Shown here piece by piece: positions 27,470-34,572 of a stretch of 56,130 nucleotides of DNA. Both the position numbers and the translations under genes were made by a program. The DNA is from Thiomicrorhabdus sp. GTDB taxonomy: Bacteria > Pseudomonadota > Gammaproteobacteria > Thiomicrospirales > Thiomicrospiraceae. Under the pieces are notes generated by a model that saw nothing but the letters and a program-made list of their open reading frames with translations, did no database searches and was not told the origin of the DNA. Numbering within the stretch: the first letter of the stretch is position 1; the number at the start of each line of letters is the position of its first letter. Location: assembly GCA_015487015.1 (NCBI GenBank), contig WFQP01000140.1, positions 1-56,130 on the forward strand, in the 5' to 3' direction.

Positions 27470-28493
27470 ACTTTCCCCCCCCCCTATCACTCCAAAACAG
27501 TGGCAAAGCCAAGCCCCTGCCAATACGATGATATTAGGAGAACATAGTGTCGTTTATGGATTCCCTGCCATGGCATGTGCCGTTGATCAATTCATTACCA
27601 TTGACTGGCAACAACGAACAGACAATGAGATTCATATCCATTCAGAACTTGCGACCTTTAAAACCCAGCTAAACTCGATTGAAAACCACCCTAAATTACA
27701 ATTTGTACTCAAAGCACTGCAAGCATTTACCCCCCACCTTAAACATGGCTTAACCCTCACCATTCGCAGTGACTTCAGCTCTACCATTGGATTAGGAAGC
27801 TCCGCAGCAGTGCTAGCCGCCATGCTTAACGGGCTAAAAACCATTACCCAACAAGACTTAAGCATTGACGCTCTCTTTAAAATTGGGCACTCAATCATCA
27901 TCGATATTCAAAAACGAGGTTCAGGAACGGATCTGGCGGCCAGTTTAACTGGGGGAGGAATTTTCTTTGAACCTGCAACGGACAGTGAATCGAGTGCTAA
28001 AATTACCCCCCTCACGTTAAGCATGCCATTAACGTTAATTTATTCAGGGTATAAAACCCCAACTTCAGAGGTGTTAGCACTGGTGGCCGAACATTGGCAG
28101 GATAAGCCGCAGGAGCTGAATGCACTCTATCAGCAGATGGGGGATCTAACTCAATCTGCCTTTAAAGCCTTACAAAAAAACCCTCTACAAGAAGGTGGGG
28201 GAGGAAACTTAAAGTTTTATCACGCAATCATCCAATATCAAGCATTAATGGAACAACTTGGGGTCAGTGATCCCACTTTAAATCGAATCGCCGGCTTGTT
28301 AATACGATTACCGACCATTCATGCCGCTAAAATTTCAGGCTCCGGATTAGGGGATTGTGTATTAGGATTGGGAACCTTAAGAATTAAACCACAACATCGA
28401 CTGAATGAATTTAACATTATGCAACGCTACACCACCCCCCACGGTGCAACCACTAAAATAGTAACCCACCCAGATCAAGAGACCTCATCATGA
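27456..28493 (+). CDS. mvaK2: Second GHMP kinase, probable phosphomevalonate kinase
   Basis: The start is GTG 27456, overlapping the previous stop by 14 bases, with AAGGA seven bases upstream; the protein is 345 residues. Motifs: APANTMILGEHSVVYGFPAMACAVDQ, STIGLGSSAAVLAAML and AAKISGSGLGDCVLGLG. The block KRGSGTDLAASLTGGGIFF and the segment SGYKTPTSEVL resemble the phosphomevalonate kinase GS-x-D-AAS-GG and TPTS/PAST sites. Together with the operon gap this supports phosphomevalonate kinase; the general similarity is also close to mevalonate kinase, so the two calls could be swapped. A C10 tract (27475-27484) at codons 7-10 is an obvious slippage point. Confidence 0.75.
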   Translation: MNSSKLSPPPITPKQWQSQAPANTMILGEHSVVYGFPAMACAVDQFITIDWQQRTDNEIHIHSELATFKTQLNSIENHPKLQFVLKALQAFTPHLKHGLTLTIRSDFSSTIGLGSSAAVLAAMLNGLKTITQQDLSIDALFKIGHSIIIDIQKRGSGTDLAASLTGGGIFFEPATDSESSAKITPLTLSMPLTLIYSGYKTPTSEVLALVAEHWQDKPQELNALYQQMGDLTQSAFKALQKNPLQEGGGGNLKFYHAIIQYQALMEQLGVSDPTLNRIAGLLIRLPTIHAAKISGSGLGDCVLGLGTLRIKPQHRLNEFNIMQRYTTPHGATTKIVTHPDQETSS

Positions 28494-29539
28494 GCCAATC
28501 CCTTAACGCTCCGCAGCATTTTGTAAATCAAGTCATTGGACAGCAATCCGGCTCCTTGAACAAACTCATGCCCGTTAAAGCCCAAGGTTATGGCATTGCA
28601 CCAGTAAACATTGCACTAAGTAAATACTGGGGTAAACGTGACACTGTATTAAACCTACCCATGAACGGCAGTGTTTCCATCAGTCTACCGGGACTCGGTA
28701 CTGAAACCACCATCACACTTCAACCCACGACTCAAAATTCTCCCCCCCCTATTGATCAAATTAAGCTCAATGGCCAAGCGTTAAAGCCTAATAACCCTTT
28801 TTGCGTTCGTTTAAGTGCTTTTTTAGATCTTTTTAGACAAAAAAATCATGCCTTTTATATCAATACCCACAACACCGTCCCCACCGCCGCAGGGCTTGCC
28901 TCCTCCGCCTCTGGCTATGCTGCGCTGGTACTGGCCTTAAATGACCTGTTTCAATGGCAACTTAGCACACAAAAGCTCTCGCTACTGGCTCGCCTTGGCA
29001 GTGGCAGTGCCAGCCGTTCACTCTATTCAGGGTTTGCACTGTGGCATAAAGGGGAGCAAGCAGACGGACTCGACAGCTACGCCGAACCGATTGATACACA
29101 GTGGCCTGAACTGTGTGTTGGGCTGGTCAAAGTGAATGTTCAGCAAAAACCGGTTAGCTCAACCACTGGAATGCAAAACACCGTCAAAACCTGTGACCTC
29201 TATCAAGCGTGGCCACAACAAGCCAAAAAGGACATGCAGAGCATACTCAACGCCATTGAGCAGCAAGATTTTGAACAACTTGGGCAGACAGCCGAGCACA
29301 ACGCACTCAGCATGCATGCAACCATGATGGCCACTTGGCCACCCATTGTGTACTGGCAACCCGAATCCGTAGCCGCCATGCATACCGTATGGCAACTTAG
29401 GCAACAAGGTGTTGCCGTCTACTTCACCATGGATGCTGGCCCTAACTTAAAATTACTGTTTTTAAAAACAGAAAAGCCTGCAATAGAGCAGGCTTTTGGT
29501 GATATTTCAATCATTCAACCGTTTAAAGGACAATCCTAA
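28490..29539 (+). CDS. mvaD: Diphosphomevalonate decarboxylase
   Basis: A 349-residue GHMP enzyme: APVNIALSKYWGKRD near residue 36, PTAAGLASSASGYAALVLALN (phosphate loop), GSGSASRSLYSGFALW and MDAGPNLKLLFL with the catalytic Asp. It converts mevalonate diphosphate to IPP. It overlaps the kinase gene by four bases (ATGA). A C8 tract (28742-28749) codes NSPPPIDQ. The last part of the gene contains a perfect 10-bp hairpin at 29472-29497. Confidence 0.93.
   Translation: MSQSLNAPQHFVNQVIGQQSGSLNKLMPVKAQGYGIAPVNIALSKYWGKRDTVLNLPMNGSVSISLPGLGTETTITLQPTTQNSPPPIDQIKLNGQALKPNNPFCVRLSAFLDLFRQKNHAFYINTHNTVPTAAGLASSASGYAALVLALNDLFQWQLSTQKLSLLARLGSGSASRSLYSGFALWHKGEQADGLDSYAEPIDTQWPELCVGLVKVNVQQKPVSSTTGMQNTVKTCDLYQAWPQQAKKDMQSILNAIEQQDFEQLGQTAEHNALSMHATMMATWPPIVYWQPESVAAMHTVWQLRQQGVAVYFTMDAGPNLKLLFLKTEKPAIEQAFGDISIIQPFKGQS
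29472..29497. terminator. Terminator-like hairpin inside the mvaD 3' end
   Basis: AAAAGCCTGC and GCAGGCTTTT pair perfectly across AATAGA within the mvaD codons for KPAIEQAF, about 40 bases before its stop. On the minus strand it is followed by more T-rich sequence, so it could end sspA-sspB transcripts running into mvaD; on plus it could end the mevalonate operon. Confidence 0.6.
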
Positions 29540-29557
29540 AGATTAAACAAAAATGAA

Positions 29558-29566
29558 GGGGGGGGG
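29558..29566 (-). repeat. Poly-C motif (C9 on minus) after sspB
   Basis: Nine G on plus, so TAATTTCTT-C9-TTC reading out of sspB, six bases past its stop. It lies between the convergent mvaD and sspB stops. Confidence 0.85.
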
Positions 29567-29572
29567 AAGAAA

Positions 29573-30058
29573 TTATTTAACCACTGTTAATGTGGGTCTC
29601 TTTTTCTTGCTTCCCTTCTTTTTTGTGGTCTCAGCGTCTTTAGAAGCCACCACCTCTTTTTTCTGAACAGAACCGCTGTCTGCCACCGCAGAAAGCGTGG
29701 GTTCCTCTTTCAGAACTTCCTCTTTACCGCCCAAAAGTTCTTCTGGATACGGTTCTGGAGGAAATGGCATGCCTTGACCGTTTTCACGAGCAAAAATCGC
29801 CAATACCGCTTCAGGTGCAAAGCCAAGCGTGGTTTCAACACCGTTAAAACGTGCTTTAAACGTAAACCATGAATTATCCATCGATAAATTTACAATCGCT
29901 GAGGGTGCCATGTTTAACACAATAACGCCCTCTTGCACAAACTCCTGCGGCACATTGACCCCAGGGTAATTGGCATCCACTTGTAAATGCGGTGTCCATC
30001 CATTGTCAACAATCCACTCATACATGGCACGAATAATATAGGGTTTGTTTGAAATCAT
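29573..30058 (-). CDS. sspB: ClpXP protease specificity-enhancing factor
   Basis: A 161-residue adaptor. The substrate-binding SspB fold is clear in NKPYIIRAMYEWIVDNGWTPHLQVDA and VLNMAPSAIVNLSMDNSWFTFKARFNG; a charged, variable linker leads to a short basic tail (KKKGSKKKRPTLTVVK) that ends in a ClpX-docking-like hydrophobic/basic motif. It delivers ssrA-tagged proteins to ClpXP. It lies nine bases after sspA, the standard gammaproteobacterial pair. Confidence 0.95.
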   Translation of the reverse strand: MISNKPYIIRAMYEWIVDNGWTPHLQVDANYPGVNVPQEFVQEGVIVLNMAPSAIVNLSMDNSWFTFKARFNGVETTLGFAPEAVLAIFARENGQGMPFPPEPYPEELLGGKEEVLKEEPTLSAVADSGSVQKKEVVASKDAETTKKKGSKKKRPTLTVVK

Positions 30059-30067
30059 AATAAAACC

Positions 30068-30706
30068 TTAAACTAAATCTCTCATATCAATTTCATCGTC
30101 CGATAAACTTTCCATAAACATTTCACGATTCAAGACTTTCTTCTCATAATCGGCAATAGGCTTAGCCGATTTTGGTAACTCAATACCTAGCGAAGGTAAG
30201 CGCCATAATAAAACAGACATGCTTACATCCACCAATGAGTAATCATTGCTCATAAAAAAGTCTTTATGTTCAAAAGCAGGAATCAATTGAATCAATCGCT
30301 CTTGAAGATCTCGACGAGCTATTTTGACAGCCTTCTCATCATCACTTTTAGCAATGGTTTCAATCAGAGGATACCACTCCGTCTCGATTTGGCGTAGCAT
30401 TTGGCGTGCACGCGCTTTTGAAATTGGGTCAACGGACATTAGAGGTGGGTGCGGAAAACGCTCATCCAAATACTCAATCATCACTTGAGGGTCATTCAAC
30501 ACCAACTCTCTATCAACAAGAGTCGGTAAAGTGCCATACGGGTTCAATTCCAATAAGTCTTCAGGTAGATTATCAACATCCACCTCAACCACTTCCATTG
30601 GGATATCCTTCTCTTTCGCCACTAAACGTACACGGTGAGATTTAGGGCACTTTGAATCAGAAAATAATACGATAACCGAACGCTTGGTGACGGGAATATC
30701 AGACAT
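30068..30706 (-). CDS. sspA: Stringent starvation protein A (GST fold)
   Basis: A 212-residue thioredoxin/GST-fold protein: VLFSDSKCPKSHRVRLVAKEKDI, then LLELNPYGTLPTLVDRELVLNDPQVMIEYLDERFPHPPLMSVDP. SspA binds RNA polymerase and affects stationary-phase and acid-stress transcription. The Cys in SDSKCPKSHRVR replaces the usual Ser of SspA segments, a small deviation. It is co-transcribed with sspB. Confidence 0.95.
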   Translation of the reverse strand: MSDIPVTKRSVIVLFSDSKCPKSHRVRLVAKEKDIPMEVVEVDVDNLPEDLLELNPYGTLPTLVDRELVLNDPQVMIEYLDERFPHPPLMSVDPISKARARQMLRQIETEWYPLIETIAKSDDEKAVKIARRDLQERLIQLIPAFEHKDFFMSNDYSLVDVSMSVLLWRLPSLGIELPKSAKPIADYEKKVLNREMFMESLSDDEIDMRDLV

Positions 30707-30778
30707 GAAAATAAACTCCTAGTTATTTAGAAACGCAAAATAAAACGCATTCAATCAGTATACACCCCTTGTCAAGTC

Positions 30779-31789
30779 TTATGATTCCTGTAAACCAAAT
30801 GCAATCCCTTGACGAATATTGTCAAACCCTTGTTGTAACGCAAACAGGCGGTCCACACCCAATGCCACGCCACTGCAATTGGGAAGCGGCTGTTGCGCTA
30901 ACGTAGATAATAAATTTTCATCAATAGGAACGGAAGGATAGCCTAATTCCTTACGCTCCTGTAAAGAGGCATCAAAACGAGCACGATAGTGTTCGGCTTC
31001 CTCCAGCTCATGATAGCCATTTGCCAACTCCATCCCATTCACAAACACTTCAAATCGCTCCGCAACGTCTGGATTATCGGATGATATTTTGGCCAAGGCA
31101 GCTTGACTGGCGGGATAATGGCAGACAAACGTAATGCTTAATTCCCCCCCAACAGTGCCCAGTTTGGGTTCAATCACTTCGGTGAGCACCAGTTGCTCCC
31201 ACAGCGCTTTATCCTCCATATCGACTCCCACAACCTCAGCAATATTGTGCCGAGCCAAGCAAGCACGGCACTGCTCAGCCGTGGCACTTAAGATATCCTC
31301 AATGCCCGCGTACTTTTCAAATACTTGCTGATAACTTAACTGCTCAACGTGTAATTTTTTATCGGTATTCGTACCCGCGCTGAATGCCTGTTGAATTAAC
31401 AGTGCCACCTCCGCCATCAGTTCAAACATAGAGAACCCTAAGCGATACCACTCAAGCATCACAAACTCTACTTGATGACGAGGGCTGATCATATCCTGCC
31501 GAAAGACCTTGCCTAAATAAAAAATATCACCACTGCCTTGACACAACAGACGCTTCATCGGGTATTCAGGCGAGGTATGTAAGTAATAGCGCAGAGAGTC
31601 ACGCTGACCCAAGACCTCAACCTGTGTGGTTAACGCCTGTAAATGAGGGTCAGGAACGCCGGCAATGGATAGCATAGGGGTATCCACTTCGATCACTGAG
31701 CGCGCATAAAAAAACGCCCGCAACTGCTGAAAGAGCTGCGAGCGTTTTTTTAACGTGGTCGGTTTCATCAAACGATTAACGTCTTGCAC
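30779..31789 (-). CDS. epmA: Elongation factor P--(R)-beta-lysine ligase
   Basis: A class II lysyl-tRNA-synthetase-like protein lacking the anticodon domain. Visible motifs: VIEVDTPMLS, SPEYPMKRLLCQGSGDIFYLGKVFR, EFVMLEWYR, ELANGYHELEEAEHYRARF and GVALGVDRLFAL. It attaches (R)-beta-lysine, made by EpmB, to EF-P. GTG 31789 directly follows the efp stop; ATG 31768 is seven codons in and possible. Codons 14-28 overlap an intrinsic-terminator structure (31708-31751). A C7 tract on plus (31144-31150) codes the VGGELS Gly pair. Confidence 0.94.
   Translation of the reverse strand: MQDVNRLMKPTTLKKRSQLFQQLRAFFYARSVIEVDTPMLSIAGVPDPHLQALTTQVEVLGQRDSLRYYLHTSPEYPMKRLLCQGSGDIFYLGKVFRQDMISPRHQVEFVMLEWYRLGFSMFELMAEVALLIQQAFSAGTNTDKKLHVEQLSYQQVFEKYAGIEDILSATAEQCRACLARHNIAEVVGVDMEDKALWEQLVLTEVIEPKLGTVGGELSITFVCHYPASQAALAKISSDNPDVAERFEVFVNGMELANGYHELEEAEHYRARFDASLQERKELGYPSVPIDENLLSTLAQQPLPNCSGVALGVDRLFALQQGFDNIRQGIAFGLQES
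31708..31751 (-). terminator. Intrinsic terminator embedded in the epmA 5' coding region
   Basis: In the minus-strand RNA, A7-CGCUCGCAGCU pairs with AGUUGCGGGCG-U7 across an eight-base loop: 11 stem pairs including two G-U wobbles, plus seven A-U. On the plus strand the two wobbles would be A-C mismatches, so the structure is best for efp-epmA transcripts. It begins 38 bases after the efp stop and would end most efp mRNA inside epmA. Confidence 0.75.
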
Positions 31790-32356
31790 TTATTTAGCAC
31801 GAGAGATGTATTCACCTTTTTCAGTGTTTACAATCACCTTTTCACCAATTTGTACAAACAGTGGTACTTGTACCACGGCACCAGTTGAAAGAGTTGCAGG
31901 CTTACCACCCGTTCCAGCCGTATCACCTTTTAATCCCGGATCGGTATCGGTAATTTCCAAGGTGATCTGTTTCGGTGGAGTAACCGAAATAGGCTGGCCA
32001 TTAAATAAGGTAACCGTACACATGTCTTGCTCAATCAACCATTTGGTCACATCTGCAACAGCGGCTTCCATCGCTTGATATTGATCAAACGTTTCAGTGT
32101 CCATAAAATGCCAAAAATCACCATCCGCATATAAATATTGTAAATCTGTATCCACAACATCTGCGGCTTCAACTTTCTCACCCGATTTAAAGGTTTTTTC
32201 TAATACTCGACCCGTCATCAGGTTACGGTAGCGTACACGGTTAAAGGCTTGTCCCTTTCCTGGTGAGACACTCGTTGTCTCGACAATCGAGCACGGTTGA
32301 CCGTCCATTAAGAACTTCAAACCATTTTTAAATTCATTTGTACTGTAAGTTGCCAT
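31790..32356 (-). CDS. efp: Translation elongation factor P
   Basis: From ATG 32356 the protein is 188 residues, the usual length; an open frame reaching 32431 is longer than the family. [16 protein letters not shown] places the modified lysine at position 34, exactly as in E. coli. EF-P relieves ribosome stalling at polyproline. This matters here because many genes in the window carry C8-C10 tracts coding PP or PPP. Both modifying enzymes, EpmA and EpmB, are encoded beside it. Confidence 0.97.
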   Translation of the reverse strand: MATYSTNEFKNGLKFLMDGQPCSIVETTSVSPGKGQAFNRVRYRNLMTGRVLEKTFKSGEKVEAADVVDTDLQYLYADGDFWHFMDTETFDQYQAMEAAVADVTKWLIEQDMCTVTLFNGQPISVTPPKQITLEITDTDPGLKGDTAGTGGKPATLSTGAVVQVPLFVQIGEKVIVNTEKGEYISRAK

Positions 32357-32393
32357 ATCTTTACCTGAATACTTGTCATAGAATAATGGGCGT

Positions 32394-32421
32394 ATTCTAA
32401 CGTAAAACCCTCTTATCTCAA
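32394..32421 (-). promoter_or_regulatory. Probable sigma-70 promoter for efp
   Basis: On the minus strand TTGAGA (32416-32421) and TAGAAT (32394-32399) are separated by 16 bases, giving a leader of about 30 bases to ATG 32356, which is preceded by AGGTAAAG. Confidence 0.5.
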
Positions 32422-32458
32422 AACAGACCACTCAAAATACAAAAATATCCCCCCAACT

Positions 32459-33421
32459 ATGACCGATACCCCTCAAACCACGCTCCAAAAGCTGTGCCAC
32501 ACTCTCCAATTAAGTGAGACAGCCGTTCAAGCACTCAATATCGACCCAAATAGCCCTTTTCCACTTAAAGTCCCCGCTGAGTTTTTAGCACAAATACAGC
32601 CCAACCAACCCAATGATCCTCTATTACAACAAATTTTACCGTTACAAATTGAGCACCAAACCGCAGAAGGATTTAACCAAGACCCCGTCAATGATTTAAC
32701 CTTTAACCCCACACCGAGTCTAATTCATAAATACCAAGGTCGAGTACTGCTCATTGCCAGCCCAAAATGTGATGTGCATTGCCGTTACTGTTTTCGTCGT
32801 CACTTTCCCTACTCCGAACACGCCAATACTCGTCACTGGCAAAAGGCACTTGACTACATTGCACAAGACCACAGTATTCACGAAGTCATTTTAAGCGGTG
32901 GCGATCCCATGAGCTTGTCGGAAAAAAGCCTCGTTCAATTAATCAAAGAGATTGAAGCCATCCCTCATATTAAAACCCTTAGAATTCACTCTAGAACGCC
33001 CGTTGTTTCTCCCAGCAAAGCCCCCACTCAAGCACTTATCGCATGGGCAAAACAGACTCGATTAAACAAGGTATTAGTGATTCACTGCAACCACGCCAAT
33101 GAACTCAGCCATCAAACTGAACAACTGTTCTCTCTTTATAAAAGTGTGGGGTTTCACCTTTTAAACCAAAGCGTATTGCTTAAAAACATTAATGACCAAG
33201 TCAAAATTTTAGAGGCACTCAGTCACAAGCTGTTTGACCAAGGTGTACTGCCCTACTATCTCAACCAACTAGACCGTGTGCAAGGCGCCACACACTTTGA
33301 GGTGGACACCCATACTGCAAAATTGCTACACAACCAACTCAGAACGCGTTTGCCCGGTTATTTACTGCCTAAACTCGTGCAAGATTTAGTCAATAAACCC
33401 TATAAAACGCCCCTGATATAA
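32459..33421 (+). CDS. epmB: EF-P beta-lysylation protein, lysine 2,3-aminomutase family
   Basis: A 320-residue radical SAM protein. The 4Fe-4S motif is C104-x3-C108-x2-C111 (SPKCDVHCRYCFRRHFPY), with EVILSGGDPMSLSE and RIHSRTPVVSP following, as in YjeK. It makes (R)-beta-lysine for EpmA. It is divergent from efp with about 100 bases between. No clear ribosome site precedes the ATG; a C6 run with AACT lies directly before it. Confidence 0.95.
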   Translation: MTDTPQTTLQKLCHTLQLSETAVQALNIDPNSPFPLKVPAEFLAQIQPNQPNDPLLQQILPLQIEHQTAEGFNQDPVNDLTFNPTPSLIHKYQGRVLLIASPKCDVHCRYCFRRHFPYSEHANTRHWQKALDYIAQDHSIHEVILSGGDPMSLSEKSLVQLIKEIEAIPHIKTLRIHSRTPVVSPSKAPTQALIAWAKQTRLNKVLVIHCNHANELSHQTEQLFSLYKSVGFHLLNQSVLLKNINDQVKILEALSHKLFDQGVLPYYLNQLDRVQGATHFEVDTHTAKLLHNQLRTRLPGYLLPKLVQDLVNKPYKTPLI

Positions 33422-33633
33422 CGTAAGGTAGAGGGGTATATTTAAAAAGGCTTCATTCAAATGAAAAGCATCGATCATACAAAGGACTAAAATAAATACG
33501 TATTTACTAAAGGAGGCCAATCAATTTATGCTATATACTTAAAACAGTGTGCGCTCTCTATCTTAAATAGGCGGTATAGACCGTGATAAACCAAAACTTA
33601 ATAAAAGAACTTATCATAACTTTCGCGAATCCA

Positions 33634-34572
33634 ATGAGAACGCTAAAGCAAAATCATAGATACCTTTTAATGGCTCTGTTATTACCTCTCTTCCTGCTTT
33701 CCCTTAATGCGCAGTCAGCCACCCCACTTCTGTATCAACCAGATAAATTGCATCAAGCCTTAATACAACCCACAAAAAATATCATTATTATCGACACCCG
33801 CTCGGCCGAAGAGTACTTAAGAAGCCATATCCAAAATGCAATAAACCTACCCATCAATCAACTGCAACAAACCATCGGTAATGTTAAAAAACGAATTATC
33901 AGTCCTCTCGAATTCCAAAAACGTATCGAATCATTAGGATTACAACAAGACGATCATTTAGTCTTTTACGCAGGCAATGACCCCCTTTCTGCAACGCGAG
34001 CCTTATGGATCTTTGAGTTTTATGGACACCCTTATAATAGTATTTTAGATGGCGGCTTCCCCGCTTGGCAGTGGCAAGACCTTCCAACAGAACAAAAAAT
34101 AAATATACTTCCAGAATCCCAATACACCATTCGCTTAAACCCCAAACGATTTGCCTCCAAATTTGAGACCTTAGTGGCCACTCAGTCTGAAAATACCTTA
34201 CTGATTGATGCGCGCCCTAAAGAGGAGTTTGAAGGCCGCTCCTCTCGTACCGCACGCACGGGTCACATTCCAGGCGCCATTAACCTAGACTTTACAACCC
34301 TATTTAGCACCTTCAATAATGAAGAGAACCAAGTTCAGTTTTTCACCTTTATCAAAACAGAACAGTTTCAAAAACTCATAGAGAAGCTGCCTAAAAAACA
34401 GCACATTATTTTATATTGCAATGCAGGCTCAGAAGCCTCAGCGCTCTATTTCTCATTTCGTCTCATGAATAAAAATGTAGCCATTTACGATGGCTCTTGG
34501 GTTGAATGGAGTGTCGACAAAACACTTCCTATTACCACCCTTTCAAATCACTCGGCAAGCCCCATTCCATGA
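33634..34572 (+). CDS. Exported double-rhodanese sulfurtransferase
   Basis: A protein of about 312 residues with an N-terminal signal peptide (LLMALLLPLFLLSLNAQSA). It has two rhodanese domains: the first has the inactive-type loop FYAGNDPLSATR with no Cys, the second an active-site loop YCNAGSEASA with the Cys. Domains are marked by IIIIDTRSAEEYLRSHI and TLLIDARPKEEFEGRS...GHIPGAINLDF. Such proteins move sulfane sulfur from thiosulfate to thiols or cyanide, here in the periplasm, which would suit a sulfur-oxidiser. GTG 33583 is a further in-frame start; ATG 33634 gives a cleaner signal peptide. The stop overlaps the next gene (ATGA). Confidence 0.87.
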   Translation: MRTLKQNHRYLLMALLLPLFLLSLNAQSATPLLYQPDKLHQALIQPTKNIIIIDTRSAEEYLRSHIQNAINLPINQLQQTIGNVKKRIISPLEFQKRIESLGLQQDDHLVFYAGNDPLSATRALWIFEFYGHPYNSILDGGFPAWQWQDLPTEQKINILPESQYTIRLNPKRFASKFETLVATQSENTLLIDARPKEEFEGRSSRTARTGHIPGAINLDFTTLFSTFNNEENQVQFFTFIKTEQFQKLIEKLPKKQHIILYCNAGSEASALYFSFRLMNKNVAIYDGSWVEWSVDKTLPITTLSNHSASPIP

